From: UBA11889 sp002313255 | GTDB taxonomy: Bacteria; Pseudomonadota; Gammaproteobacteria; Pseudomonadales; Azotimanducaceae | Assembly: GCA_913045265.1 (NCBI GenBank) | Contig: CAJWQX010000034.1 | Location: 1-35,844 of the forward strand | Length of the DNA: 35,844 nucleotides | Direction of reading: 5' to 3' | Shown: piece by piece, positions 15,390 to 23,207 of the stretch | Numbering within the stretch: position 1 is the first letter of the stretch | Layout of the letters: the number at the start of each line of letters is the position of its first letter | Notes under the pieces: generated by a model | What the model saw: the letters and a program-made list of their open reading frames with translations, nothing else | Told to the model about the DNA's origin: nothing | The model's database searches: none | Translations under genes and position numbers: made by a program

Positions 15390-16697
15390 CTATTTGCCAA
15401 TACAAAACGCCGCGAAAATTTCACCGAGCAGCTTGTCGGTCGTGGTCGCACCAACAATTTCGCCCAATGCGTGCTGTGTGGCTCGCAGCGCCTCGGCGGC
15501 CAACTCGGCACGTCCCGCCCTAATTTCGGTTAAGGCTTCCTGATTCGACGCCCGCGCGGCTTCCAGCGCCAGGAGGTGCCGTCGACGTCCTAGAAATGCT
15601 CCCTCACCACCCTCAAATCCGACAAGGTTCTTGATTGCGCTCTTGAGCTCATCGATACCAGCCCCAGTCAACGCAGAGAGTCGCAGGTCTCGTTCGTCGA
15701 TACCCCCCGCCCCCCTGCCGGTAAGATCGCATTTGTTTCGGACGAGCAGCGTGGGCGCGTCAAACGTCGGAAGGGTGGGGGTCGCTTCGCCATCATCCAC
15801 AACCCACATCACTGCATCGGCCACCCCGAGGGCGGCACGCGCTCGGGCCACCCCCTCTTGTTCAACAACATCAGTGCTCTCGCGAATGCCGGCGGTATCC
15901 CGCACTCGGATCGGTAACCCATCGATCACGAGGTCCGCTTCCAGCAGATCACGCGTTGTCCCAGGAATCGCGGTCACGATCGCGCGTTCGTCCCCAACCA
16001 GCGCGTTTAATATGCTCGACTTCCCCACGTTGGGCTCGCCTCCAATGACCAAGTCGAGGCCTTCGTGCAAGGACGTACCCTGCGCCGACCTTTCCAGAAT
16101 GTTCGTTAGTGCCTGGTCGATGTCTGCGGCGGCTGTTTCGACATCGCGATCCGCCAAGAAGTCGATTTCGTCGTCCGGAAAGTCGATTGCTCCTTCGACG
16201 TACACCCGCAACTTCAGAACGTCTTGATCAATTGTCATGATCGCGTTCGAAAATTCCCCCGTGAGCGAACGCGCCGCGGATCGAGCCGCCTGCTGGCTTG
16301 CACTATTGATAAGATCGACGACCGATTCTGCCTGCGCCAGATCCAATCGATCATTCAAAAATGCGCGCTCGGTAAATTCTCCCGGCCGCGCGAGGCGTAC
16401 GCCCATGCTTAAGGCAAGGTTCAAAAGAAAATCTAAGACGATGGGTGACCCGTGGCCCTGCAGTTCGAGAACATCCTCGCCTGTATAGGAGCGTGGGGCC
16501 GCGTAAAAAATCGCGATGCCTTCGTCGATCGAGTCGCCGTTAGCATCTCGAAAAACCGCATGGGTTGCGATTCGTGGTGGAGGGCATTGGCCCAAGATCC
16601 TCTCGGCAACGGCCGGAGCGTCGGGGCCAGATATCCGCACGATCCCAATGCCGCCACGACCGGGTGGTGTGGCGATCGCACCAATGGTCTCGATCAA
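15390..16697 (-). CDS. mnmE: tRNA modification GTPase MnmE
   Basis: GTPase partner of MnmG in U34 tRNA modification. The N-terminal tetrahydrofolate-binding domain begins IGAIATPPGRGGIGIVRISG. The inserted G domain shows the P-loop GEPNVGKSS, GTTRD, DTAG and NKCD. The C terminus is FAAFCIGK, the invariant C-x-G-K end. I set the start at a TTG (16697) whose bases overlap the yidC stop (TTGA), because the reading frame upstream (to 16970) lies inside yidC and is not family-like. This gives 435 aa, slightly short of E. coli's 454. The TTG start is an inference; no ATG or GTG fits better. Confidence 0.92.
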   Translation of the reverse strand: MIETIGAIATPPGRGGIGIVRISGPDAPAVAERILGQCPPPRIATHAVFRDANGDSIDEGIAIFYAAPRSYTGEDVLELQGHGSPIVLDFLLNLALSMGVRLARPGEFTERAFLNDRLDLAQAESVVDLINSASQQAARSAARSLTGEFSNAIMTIDQDVLKLRVYVEGAIDFPDDEIDFLADRDVETAAADIDQALTNILERSAQGTSLHEGLDLVIGGEPNVGKSSILNALVGDERAIVTAIPGTTRDLLEADLVIDGLPIRVRDTAGIRESTDVVEQEGVARARAALGVADAVMWVVDDGEATPTLPTFDAPTLLVRNKCDLTGRGAGGIDERDLRLSALTGAGIDELKSAIKNLVGFEGGEGAFLGRRRHLLALEAARASNQEALTEIRAGRAELAAEALRATQHALGEIVGATTTDKLLGEIFAAFCIGK

Positions 16698-18400
16698 GTC
16701 GTTCCCGAGGTGTGGGCCGAGGTGCCGTATTTCCTGGTGGCGTAAAACTGCTGTGCGAAGGAAAAGAGATTGTTCACGACCCAATAGAGGACAAGGCCCG
16801 CCGGAAAAAAGGCCATGATCACACAGAAGAAAAGCGGCATGATTTTCATCATTTGCTGTTGCATCGGATCCGGCATGGGCGGATTCATCATTTGCATTCC
16901 GTACTGCGACGCCCCCATCAGAATGGGTAATACGAAGTATGGATCCATCGCGGAAAGGTCCACGATCCATCCAATAAATGGCGCATGCCTCAGCTCAACA
17001 CTTTCATAGAGCACCCAGTAAAGAGCAAAGAAAACGGGCATTTGCATTAGCATCGGCAAACAACCCCCAAGGGGATTTGCGCCCTCTTTCTTATACAGCC
17101 CCATCATTTCCTGGGAGAGTTTTTGTTTGTCGTCGGCGTAACGTTCCTGCAATCGTTTGAGTTTTGGCGCGACCTTTCGCATCTTCGCCATGGACTTATA
17201 GCTCCTGGCCATGAGCGGAAACAGCGCGAGCTTGACCACGATCGTCAGCAGAATGATCGCGAGCCCCCAATTTCCGACCAAGCCAAAGATCCAAACAACG
17301 AAACTAAAAAGCGGCTCCGACAAAAACCAAAGCCATCCATAGTCGAGCGCTCGCTCAAGGTGGGGCGCAATTAAGCCCAATTTCTTTTGGTTTTTTGGCC
17401 CCGCATAGAGTTGTGCCTCAAACGTGCCAAACGCGTTGGGCGCTATTCCAATTTCGGGGCCGACGAAACCCGCGCGATACATCCCTGGGCCCATGGGCTC
17501 CGCGAAATAGCTATTCTGCCGATCTGTCTGGGGCACCCAGGCGGCGAGAAAATAGCGCTGAATGATTGCTATCCAACCACCCTCTTTGGTTTCTCGCAGG
17601 GAATCGTCGTCGAGATCTTCAAAGGTCATCTTCTCGTAATTCGTTTCGTCCGTCGTTAGCGCCACCCCGAGAAACGACCTCGGCCCCCAATTGCTGGCAG
17701 TTTGCGTATTGGCTGGTTTCCCATCCCTTTTCAGTTGAACCCACAGCGCGGAGACAAAGTCGTCGTTGCTGCGATTGTCTATCTCGTAGACGAGATCGAT
17801 GAGATATTCGTCGGGGCGGAATCGGTAAATTTTGCGGATCGTGGTTTCACCTTGCTCATAATGCAGCACGACCTCCATTGGTCTCTGCCCTTCGCGCAAA
17901 ACGTACGAATATCGATCCGTCCTAAACTTCGGGCGCGCCTCATTGCGGCCATCGGGCCCATCACGGCCCAACAAGCCACTCTGCGCCACGTAAGTGCTTT
18001 CCACGCTGCGATCCAGAAGCGTTAGCGGCACCTCGGGCTGTTCGAGGCTCACGGCATATTTTGGAAGTTGCAATCCCGCGATATCTCCGCCCACCGGGTC
18101 AATCCAAACGTGTTGAAGGGGGGTTTCGACATGTATGAGTCGCTCGGTAATCAATGCCGCCGCGGCCGTTGCCGCGGATCGGTCGCGACTCACTAGACTG
18201 GAATCTGGGACATCCGTGTCGCCCACGTGCTCGGAAGCGATCTCGGGCGCCACAAATCTTTCCGTGCTTGGCAACGGGGCCCGCGGTTCGCTCACCGGCA
18301 TAACCTCAGCGTGATCAGCCGTCCAAGCCCGGATCAATAGGTACCCGACAACGGCCAATCCCGCCAGTAACGACCAGCGTATGATTTCAGAGGGGTTCAA
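16694..18400 (-). CDS. yidC: Membrane protein insertase YidC
   Basis: Inserts and folds inner-membrane proteins, including the Fo subunits c and a encoded nearby. The N-terminal signal anchor is WSLLAGLAVVGYLLIRAW (residues 9-26). A periplasmic domain (about 60-345) and a conserved C-terminal five-helix core follow, with the insertase signatures LFPLMARSYKSMAKMRK, YKKEGANPLGGCLPMLMQMP and LVLYWVVNNLFSFAQQ. 568 aa, normal for gammaproteobacteria. The start overlaps the yidD stop as ATGA. Confidence 0.97.
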   Translation of the reverse strand: MNPSEIIRWSLLAGLAVVGYLLIRAWTADHAEVMPVSEPRAPLPSTERFVAPEIASEHVGDTDVPDSSLVSRDRSAATAAAALITERLIHVETPLQHVWIDPVGGDIAGLQLPKYAVSLEQPEVPLTLLDRSVESTYVAQSGLLGRDGPDGRNEARPKFRTDRYSYVLREGQRPMEVVLHYEQGETTIRKIYRFRPDEYLIDLVYEIDNRSNDDFVSALWVQLKRDGKPANTQTASNWGPRSFLGVALTTDETNYEKMTFEDLDDDSLRETKEGGWIAIIQRYFLAAWVPQTDRQNSYFAEPMGPGMYRAGFVGPEIGIAPNAFGTFEAQLYAGPKNQKKLGLIAPHLERALDYGWLWFLSEPLFSFVVWIFGLVGNWGLAIILLTIVVKLALFPLMARSYKSMAKMRKVAPKLKRLQERYADDKQKLSQEMMGLYKKEGANPLGGCLPMLMQMPVFFALYWVLYESVELRHAPFIGWIVDLSAMDPYFVLPILMGASQYGMQMMNPPMPDPMQQQMMKIMPLFFCVIMAFFPAGLVLYWVVNNLFSFAQQFYATRKYGTSAHTSGTT

Positions 18401-18690
18401 CGAACGACTTCGCGTTGATCTACAGGCGCGTTGGCCGAGCGATCAGGGCTTGGGGGAACGGGATCGACGCCACCTGGGTGAAACGGGTGGCATTTCCCCA
18501 GACGTTTCAGCGTCAACCAAAAACCAAGAACGGCGCCGTGGTTCTCGATGGCCGTCACAGCGTATTGGGAACAAGTCGGTTCGAACCGGCAGTGTGGGCC
18601 AAGCATCGGGCTGATCCAAAACCGATAGAACCGAATTAACGCCAACGCTAGCCGCCTCGGTAACTGTTTTAGTTTCGGATCACGCGTCAC
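18397..18690 (-). CDS. yidD: Membrane protein insertion efficiency factor YidD
   Basis: Small protein associated with YidC function. The family core is FYRFWISPMLGPHCRFEPTC, then SQYAVTAIE, then KCHPFHPGGVDPVP, with the conserved cysteines. The frame is open to 18810, but the family begins near the LKQLPRRL segment, so I chose the GTG at 18690. That GTG has a GGAAAGGA-type Shine-Dalgarno about 7 bp upstream and overlaps the rnpA stop by 11 nt. This gives 97 aa (E. coli 85). An alternative ATG at 18723 would add 11 residues. The adjacent rpmH-rnpA-yidD-yidC order is universal. Confidence 0.93.
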   Translation of the reverse strand: MTRDPKLKQLPRRLALALIRFYRFWISPMLGPHCRFEPTCSQYAVTAIENHGAVLGFWLTLKRLGKCHPFHPGGVDPVPPSPDRSANAPVDQREVVR

Positions 18691-19075
18691 CCTCAAGTCC
18701 TTTCCATAATTGCGCCAGTGCATGTTCCACCTCGGTGGAATTGTTTTTATCATCTTTTCCCTGCGTCGCTTGGATGACAATGTCCATCGATGGCAATCGG
18801 TGCTGTGCATTACGAAATGACTCCCGGATCGCTCGCTTTAGCCGGTTGCGATCAACCGCGCGACGTATTGCTCGCTTACCCACTACAATACCAAGCCTCG
18901 GTGTCGTCCCCTCATTCGGCGATGCAAACAACCGCAACGATGGGTATGTCCGTCGTACACTGGCCTGCCGAAAAACCCGATTGAATTGATGCCTTTGCGT
19001 GAGCCGCAGGGCGCGCCCATATCCAAAACGCAGTGGTTTAGATCTAGACTGCCAGTTTTTTACGTCCTTTTGCAC
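18680..19075 (-). CDS. rnpA: Ribonuclease P protein component
   Basis: Basic protein subunit of RNase P that assists the RNA in 5' maturation of tRNAs. The 131-aa sequence contains LGIVVGKRAIRRAV followed by the RNR signature RNRLKRAIRESFR (residues 76-88). The only standard start in frame before the conserved region is a GTG at 19075, which lies inside rpmH and overlaps its end by 32 nt in another frame. The conserved family region begins at about RALRLTQRHQF (residue 21), so an N-terminal tail of ~20 residues is predicted. Confidence 0.93.
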   Translation of the reverse strand: MQKDVKNWQSRSKPLRFGYGRALRLTQRHQFNRVFRQASVRRTYPSLRLFASPNEGTTPRLGIVVGKRAIRRAVDRNRLKRAIRESFRNAQHRLPSMDIVIQATQGKDDKNNSTEVEHALAQLWKGLEGDA

Positions 19076-19178
19076 GCCGCGAGTTTATTACTTTACGGCC
19101 CGCCTTGGTGGACATTCGATGACGAAATCCGTGAGTTCTCTTGCGCTTAATTACACTCGGCTGATACGTTCGTTTCAT
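19044..19178 (-). CDS. rpmH: 50S ribosomal protein L34
   Basis: Found by reading the minus strand. The 44-aa protein begins MKRTYQPSVIKRKRTHGFR, continues with HRMSTKAGRKVI and ends KGRKKLAV, a canonical L34 with the ATG at 19178 and the stop TAG at 19044-19046. It lies immediately next to oriC and is the first gene of the rpmH-rnpA-yidD-yidC unit. A TTGACA/TAGAAT promoter lies just upstream. Confidence 0.98.
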   Translation of the reverse strand: MKRTYQPSVIKRKRTHGFRHRMSTKAGRKVINSRRAKGRKKLAV

Positions 19179-19209
19179 GAGTTGCGATCTGATACCACGG
19201 AAGGGGGCG

Positions 19210-19239
19210 ATTCTAGTGAGGACGACCTGAAAGTGTCAA
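19210..19239 (-). promoter_or_regulatory. Promoter of rpmH
   Basis: On the minus strand a perfect -35 TTGACA (19234-19239) is followed after 18 bp by TAGAAT (19210-19215). The -10 is about 30 bp before the rpmH ATG. It matches sigma-70 in both boxes. Confidence 0.75.
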
Positions 19240-19293
19240 TTTATAAGATATATATAAAGATTGTTGTTGTTGTTGCTTGGTCCCCGCTGCGCC

Positions 19294-19302
19294 TGTGCAT
19301 AA
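19294..19302 (-). promoter_or_regulatory. DnaA box (TTATGCACA)
   Basis: Reads TGTGCATAA on the plus strand, a perfect match to TTATNCACA in the opposite direction. Confidence 0.85.
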
Positions 19303-19348
19303 CGTGTCGTGATGCAGATGGAATCATGCGATGAGCGGCGGCTAAAGA

Positions 19349-19357
19349 TGTGGATAA
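19349..19357 (-). promoter_or_regulatory. DnaA box (TTATCCACA)
   Basis: Reads TGTGGATAA on the plus strand, the high-affinity form of the DnaA box. It is 55 bp from the previous box. Confidence 0.9.
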
Positions 19358-19405
19358 ACGCTGGTATTGGCGTGCGCAGGCGGGGGACGAAAATAGCCCA
19401 TAAAC

Positions 19406-19414
19406 TTATCCACA
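19406..19414 (+). promoter_or_regulatory. DnaA box (TTATCCACA)
   Basis: High-affinity DnaA box in the direction of dnaA, 57 bp from the previous one. Confidence 0.9.
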
Positions 19415-19429
19415 ACTTGTTCGCAAGGC

Positions 19430-19448
19430 TGTGCACAAGTTACTCACA
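19430..19448. promoter_or_regulatory. Two weak DnaA boxes
   Basis: TTGTGCACA (minus strand, 19430-19438) and TTACTCACA (plus strand, 19440-19448) each differ from the consensus by one base. They may be low-affinity sites completing the origin. Confidence 0.5.
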
Positions 19449-19641
19449 TCGACCATCAGGAATTGGTAAAAAGGTATCTGACCGAAATACACCCACCCCA
19501 TTGATATTTCAAATAAAAATAGAAAAGGGTCACATTTCGTTACGACATGAATAGCTATGAACTTGGGATAGTCATTAGAATGTGACGAGCGGCCACGTCT
19601 AAGAATCAATGATTTCGATCGTCAGGGGGGGCGAAAACAAA

Positions 19642-20958
19642 GTGGGTCTATTGGTTTGGGAGAAGTGTTTAGAGAGGCTACAGGATGAATTTTCCTCCCA
19701 GCAATTCAATACGTGGATACGACCGCTGCAAGTGCGTATGGACGAATCGTGTTTACGACTGCTTGCGCCAAATCCCTACGTTCGCGATAAGGTAGAAGCA
19801 AAATTTCTCGAGCGAATTGAAGAGCTTATCAATGATCTGGGAGATCCTGCTAGCCCGCTGAGCGTTGATCTTGGCGTTGGGAGTCGAGATCGCTTGGCGG
19901 GCATTCCTGCGCGCGGCGAAGCCCGAGACAACCGCGCTTCGGGCGGCCTCATTGGAACATTTCGTTTCGAAACATTCGTTGAGGGAAGTTCAAATGAGCT
20001 GGCGCGCGCGGCGGCCGTTCAGGTGTCCGAGAACGCGGGCCAGTCGTACAATCCGTTGCTACTTTACGGGGGCGTTGGTTTAGGCAAGACACATCTAATG
20101 CATGCGGTAGGTAATGAAATTCTGATGAAAACACCGCAGTCCAGGGTCGTGTACCTGCATTCTCAGCGTTTTGTTCAAGATATGGTGAAAGCATTGCAGA
20201 CGGGGACGATGCAAGATTTTATGCACCACTATCGTTCCGTCGATGCGCTCCTGATTGACGACATACAATTTTTTGCTAAAAAGATGAGATCTCAAGAAGA
20301 GTTCTTTCATGTATTTAACGCGTTATACGAGCGGGGGAACCAAATGGTTTTCACTTGTGACCGTTATCCAAGCGAAATTCAGGGGCTCGAAGAGCGTCTT
20401 AAGTCGAGGTTCGTTTATGGGCTTACGGTCGAAGTCGAGGCCCCAGATCTAGAAACGCGCGTGGCCATCCTTCTGAAAAAAGCCGAAGCGGAGGGAATCA
20501 CTTTGGATTCCGACGTTGCGTTTTATATGGCCGAGAGGATCAGAAGTAACGTACGTGAGCTCGAAGGTGCGTTGCGCCGCGTTTTGGCGAGCGCGCGCTT
20601 CGGCGGCCATCAAATTACGGTCGAGCATGTTCGTAGGTCGTTACGGGATCTAATTGCTATACAAGATCGGCAAGTTAGCGTGGACAATATTCAGCGAATA
20701 GTGGCCGAGTATTACAACATTAAGCACGGCGATATGTTGAGTAAGCGTCGCAACCGCACGGTGGCGCGACCTCGCCAAATGGCGATGAGTTTAGCCAAAG
20801 AGCTGACACAGCATTCGTTGCCGGAACTGGGGGATTTTTTCGGCGGTCGAGATCACACGACGGTTATTCACGCGTGTCGAAAAATCGATGAACTAAAAGA
20901 AACCAATGCCGATCTCGCGGAGGACTATAGGAACTTGTCTAGGCTGCTGAACAGGTAA
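19642..20958 (+). CDS. dnaA: Chromosomal replication initiator DnaA
   Basis: AAA+ initiator that binds the DnaA boxes upstream and opens oriC. Domain I is seen as WEKCLERLQDEFSSQQFNTW. The AAA+ domain has Walker A GGVGLGKT (about residues 143-150) and Walker B LLIDDIQFF. The C-terminal DNA-binding domain has the signature GGRDHTTVIHACRKI. The frame is open from an ATG at 19609, but that lacks a good ribosome site. I prefer the GTG at 19642, about 9 bp after an AGGGGGGG Shine-Dalgarno, giving 438 aa that begin just before the conserved helix. A TTG at 19651 is another option. Confidence 0.96.
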   Translation: MGLLVWEKCLERLQDEFSSQQFNTWIRPLQVRMDESCLRLLAPNPYVRDKVEAKFLERIEELINDLGDPASPLSVDLGVGSRDRLAGIPARGEARDNRASGGLIGTFRFETFVEGSSNELARAAAVQVSENAGQSYNPLLLYGGVGLGKTHLMHAVGNEILMKTPQSRVVYLHSQRFVQDMVKALQTGTMQDFMHHYRSVDALLIDDIQFFAKKMRSQEEFFHVFNALYERGNQMVFTCDRYPSEIQGLEERLKSRFVYGLTVEVEAPDLETRVAILLKKAEAEGITLDSDVAFYMAERIRSNVRELEGALRRVLASARFGGHQITVEHVRRSLRDLIAIQDRQVSVDNIQRIVAEYYNIKHGDMLSKRRNRTVARPRQMAMSLAKELTQHSLPELGDFFGGRDHTTVIHACRKIDELKETNADLAEDYRNLSRLLNR

Positions 20959-20972
20959 AGGTCGAATTTGCG

Positions 20973-22076
20973 ATGAAATTCACCGCCGATCGAGAAATTT
21001 TGCTACGCCCGTTACAACTCGTGACAGGCGTGGTTGAGCGTCGTCAAACACTCCCAGTGCTTTCGAACCTGCTGGTTCGAGCAGCGGATGGCGTTGTTTC
21101 AATTACCGGAACCGATCTCGAGGTTCAATTGGTCGCCTCGGTCGATGGCATCGATGTGGAGCAGGAGGGGTCTGCGACAATACCGGCGCGCAAACTTGCG
21201 GATATTTGGCGATCTTTGGTCGAGGGTGCGCAGATTTCGGTGGCGCTCGAAGGGTCTCAAACGATCGTTCGGTCGGGAAGAAGTCGGTTCGCTTTGGCGA
21301 CACTGCCGGTGGACGAATTCCCTGATGTGGCGAGTCAGGATGCGGACGTTAATGTTTCTTTACCGTTGGCAGACCTGCAGAGACTCCTCGACAAAACGAG
21401 TTTCGCGATGGCTCAGCAGGATGTGCGGTACTTCCTTAACGGCATGTTGTTAGAAATTACCAGCGGACACGTGAGAGCGGTTGCCACGGATGGGCACCGC
21501 ATGGCGATGTGTACCGTAGAACAGAACGTGGCCGGGGTGGATCGCGTTCAAGTGATAGTGCCAAGGAAGGGTGTTATCGAGCTTGGTCGATTACTTAATG
21601 ACTCGAGTGCCGATGTCGAACTGTCCCTGGGGCGCAACCATCTCACTGTAAAACAAGGCGCGTATACGTTGACGACTAAGTTGGTCGATGGGAAGTTTCC
21701 AGATTACGAAACGGTAATACCTCGGGAGACCGGACGAACACTGTTGGGCGATCGCGAAACGCTGCGACATGCGTTCCAGCGCGCGGCCATTTTATCGAAT
21801 GAAAAGTACCGTTGCGTAAGGCTCTCCCTGGAAAGGGATCAAATGAAAATCGAAGCCAATAATCCTGAGCAAGAAGAGGCAGAAGAGATTGTTGCTATTG
21901 AATACGACGGCGACGCACTCGAGATAGGGTTTAATGTAGCCTACTTGCAGGATGTGTTGGGCGTGATTGAAACTGAATCGGTACGACTGTCGGTAGCAGA
22001 TGCAAACAGCAGTGCGCTCATTGAAGCCCCGGGTGTGGATGATTCACTTTATGTCGTTATGCCTATGCGGTTATAG
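20973..22076 (+). CDS. dnaN: DNA polymerase III sliding clamp (beta)
   Basis: Ring-shaped processivity factor. 367 aa against 366 in E. coli. It begins MKFTADREILLRPLQLVTGVVERRQTLPVLSN when read in parts (MKFTADREILLRPL, then LPVLSNLLV). ATDGHRMA and KFPDYETVIP are seen in the middle, and the C terminus is YVVMPMRL, the usual end. It follows dnaA by 14 bp, so the two are probably co-transcribed. Confidence 0.98.
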   Translation: MKFTADREILLRPLQLVTGVVERRQTLPVLSNLLVRAADGVVSITGTDLEVQLVASVDGIDVEQEGSATIPARKLADIWRSLVEGAQISVALEGSQTIVRSGRSRFALATLPVDEFPDVASQDADVNVSLPLADLQRLLDKTSFAMAQQDVRYFLNGMLLEITSGHVRAVATDGHRMAMCTVEQNVAGVDRVQVIVPRKGVIELGRLLNDSSADVELSLGRNHLTVKQGAYTLTTKLVDGKFPDYETVIPRETGRTLLGDRETLRHAFQRAAILSNEKYRCVRLSLERDQMKIEANNPEQEEAEEIVAIEYDGDALEIGFNVAYLQDVLGVIETESVRLSVADANSSALIEAPGVDDSLYVVMPMRL

Positions 22077-22085
22077 CGTTTCGAG

Positions 22086-23192
22086 ATGATCCTCGAGCGA
22101 GTCGAGGTAGAAAACGTACGAAATATAGAGGCCGCTGGCATCGACCTGTGCCCGGGGCTCAATATATTGTCGGGGGCGAATGGGGCTGGCAAGACAGCGC
22201 TTTTAGAAGCCGTGCATCTACTACTTCGAGGCCGGTCGTTTCGGACGCGTTCCATCGAAACCATCATAAGAAATGGCAGCAATGGCCTGACAATTCGGGC
22301 TGAAATACGAGATCCGACGCGGGGCGAGTCCAAAATTGGACTGACCAAAGACCGGGCAAAAAACACGCGATTGCGTCGAGATGGGGTCGCGGTGACGAAT
22401 GCGTCGGAGGTTGCGGCCCTTCTCCCTGTACAAGTGTTGCTCCCAGACCTTGCGGCCCTTGTTTTTGGGCCACCTTCGTTCCGAAGGCAATGGCTTGATT
22501 GGGGGACGTTTCACGTGAAACAGGAATATCTTGTCACGCTGCGCGACTATTTGCGCGCGATTCGGCAACGTAATAGCGCGATTCGGGCCGGTGATCGGGA
22601 GGCCATTGGGTTATGGGGCGAGCAGGCTGGTGGGCTTGGTGAGCGTGTCACGGTGATGCGTCAATACTATGTAGATCTAATAAACACTCAGCTCAGCGGT
22701 ACTTTGGAGACGCTGAGCCCTAAATTAAATATTGCGTTGCGCCATGAGCCGGGTTGGAGGGGGGATTCGTTATCAAATGAAATGAGACAACACGCGCCCC
22801 GGGATGTAAAATTAAAGTCTACGCAGGCGGGTCCCCATAGGGCGGATATCCGGATAGAAATCGTCCCGAAATCCACACAAACGGCGCCTCAGCCTGCGGC
22901 GCAGGTGCTTTCCCGAGGACAGGGGAAAGTGGTGGCCAGTGCGATGAAATTAGTTCAGGCACAACACCTGTCGTCAGCGATGGAGAAGCCATCGCTATTT
23001 CTCATCGACGATGCAGGCGCGGAATTGGATGAAGAGCATAGAGATCGCTTTTTCGGGATGTTGAAGGACCAGAATTATCAGATCTTGGCAACCACCACCA
23101 ACTCGGATTGGCTTTTGGGCGGGTACCCGATCACTCGTGCAGCGATGTTTCACGTGGAACATGGACGCATCGAACCGACAGATCAAAACTAG
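22086..23192 (+). CDS. recF: DNA replication and repair protein RecF
   Basis: SMC-like ATPase of the RecFOR gap-repair pathway. Walker A GANGAGKT is at residues 30-37. The ABC signature is LSRGQGK and the Walker B region reads FLIDDAGAELDEEHR. The N-terminal VENVRNIEAAGIDLCPGLN is typical. 368 aa. The coding sequence carries two parS-like palindromes, so part of it also serves as a centromere. It starts 9 bp after dnaN. Confidence 0.96.
   Translation: MILERVEVENVRNIEAAGIDLCPGLNILSGANGAGKTALLEAVHLLLRGRSFRTRSIETIIRNGSNGLTIRAEIRDPTRGESKIGLTKDRAKNTRLRRDGVAVTNASEVAALLPVQVLLPDLAALVFGPPSFRRQWLDWGTFHVKQEYLVTLRDYLRAIRQRNSAIRAGDREAIGLWGEQAGGLGERVTVMRQYYVDLINTQLSGTLETLSPKLNIALRHEPGWRGDSLSNEMRQHAPRDVKLKSTQAGPHRADIRIEIVPKSTQTAPQPAAQVLSRGQGKVVASAMKLVQAQHLSSAMEKPSLFLIDDAGAELDEEHRDRFFGMLKDQNYQILATTTNSDWLLGGYPITRAAMFHVEHGRIEPTDQN
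22507..22522. promoter_or_regulatory. parS: parS site 1 inside recF
   Basis: CGTTTCACGTGAAACA matches the universal parS palindrome TGTTTCACGTGAAACA at 15 of 16 positions. ParB is encoded nearby (11192-12070), which supports the call. Confidence 0.88.
23146..23161. promoter_or_regulatory. parS: parS site 2 inside recF
   Basis: TGTTTCACGTGGAACA is the reverse complement of the Bacillus-type parS TGTTCCACGTGAAACA, and differs by one base from the perfect palindrome. It lies near the recF 3' end, about 640 bp from site 1. Confidence 0.88.
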
Positions 23193-23207
23193 GGATAAAA
23201 CGTAAAT

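Larger units (their letters stand above)
19236..19448. other. oriC: Chromosomal replication origin (oriC)
   Basis: The 463-bp rpmH-dnaA gap has the features of a bacterial origin. An AT-rich segment (19236-19264, with a run ATATATATAAAG) is the probable unwinding element and is followed by a short GTT/TTG repeat. There are three consensus DnaA boxes (TTATNCACA) at 19294, 19349 and 19406, and two one-mismatch boxes at 19430 and 19440. A second AT-rich stretch lies at 19503-19526, next to dnaA. Gene orientation flips here (minus to the left, plus to the right), as expected at an origin. Confidence 0.88.

Noticed and set aside
15631..16227. 198-codon open frame antisense to mnmE
   Set aside because: Ser/Arg-rich shadow of mnmE's GTPase domain with no ribosome site or family resemblance.
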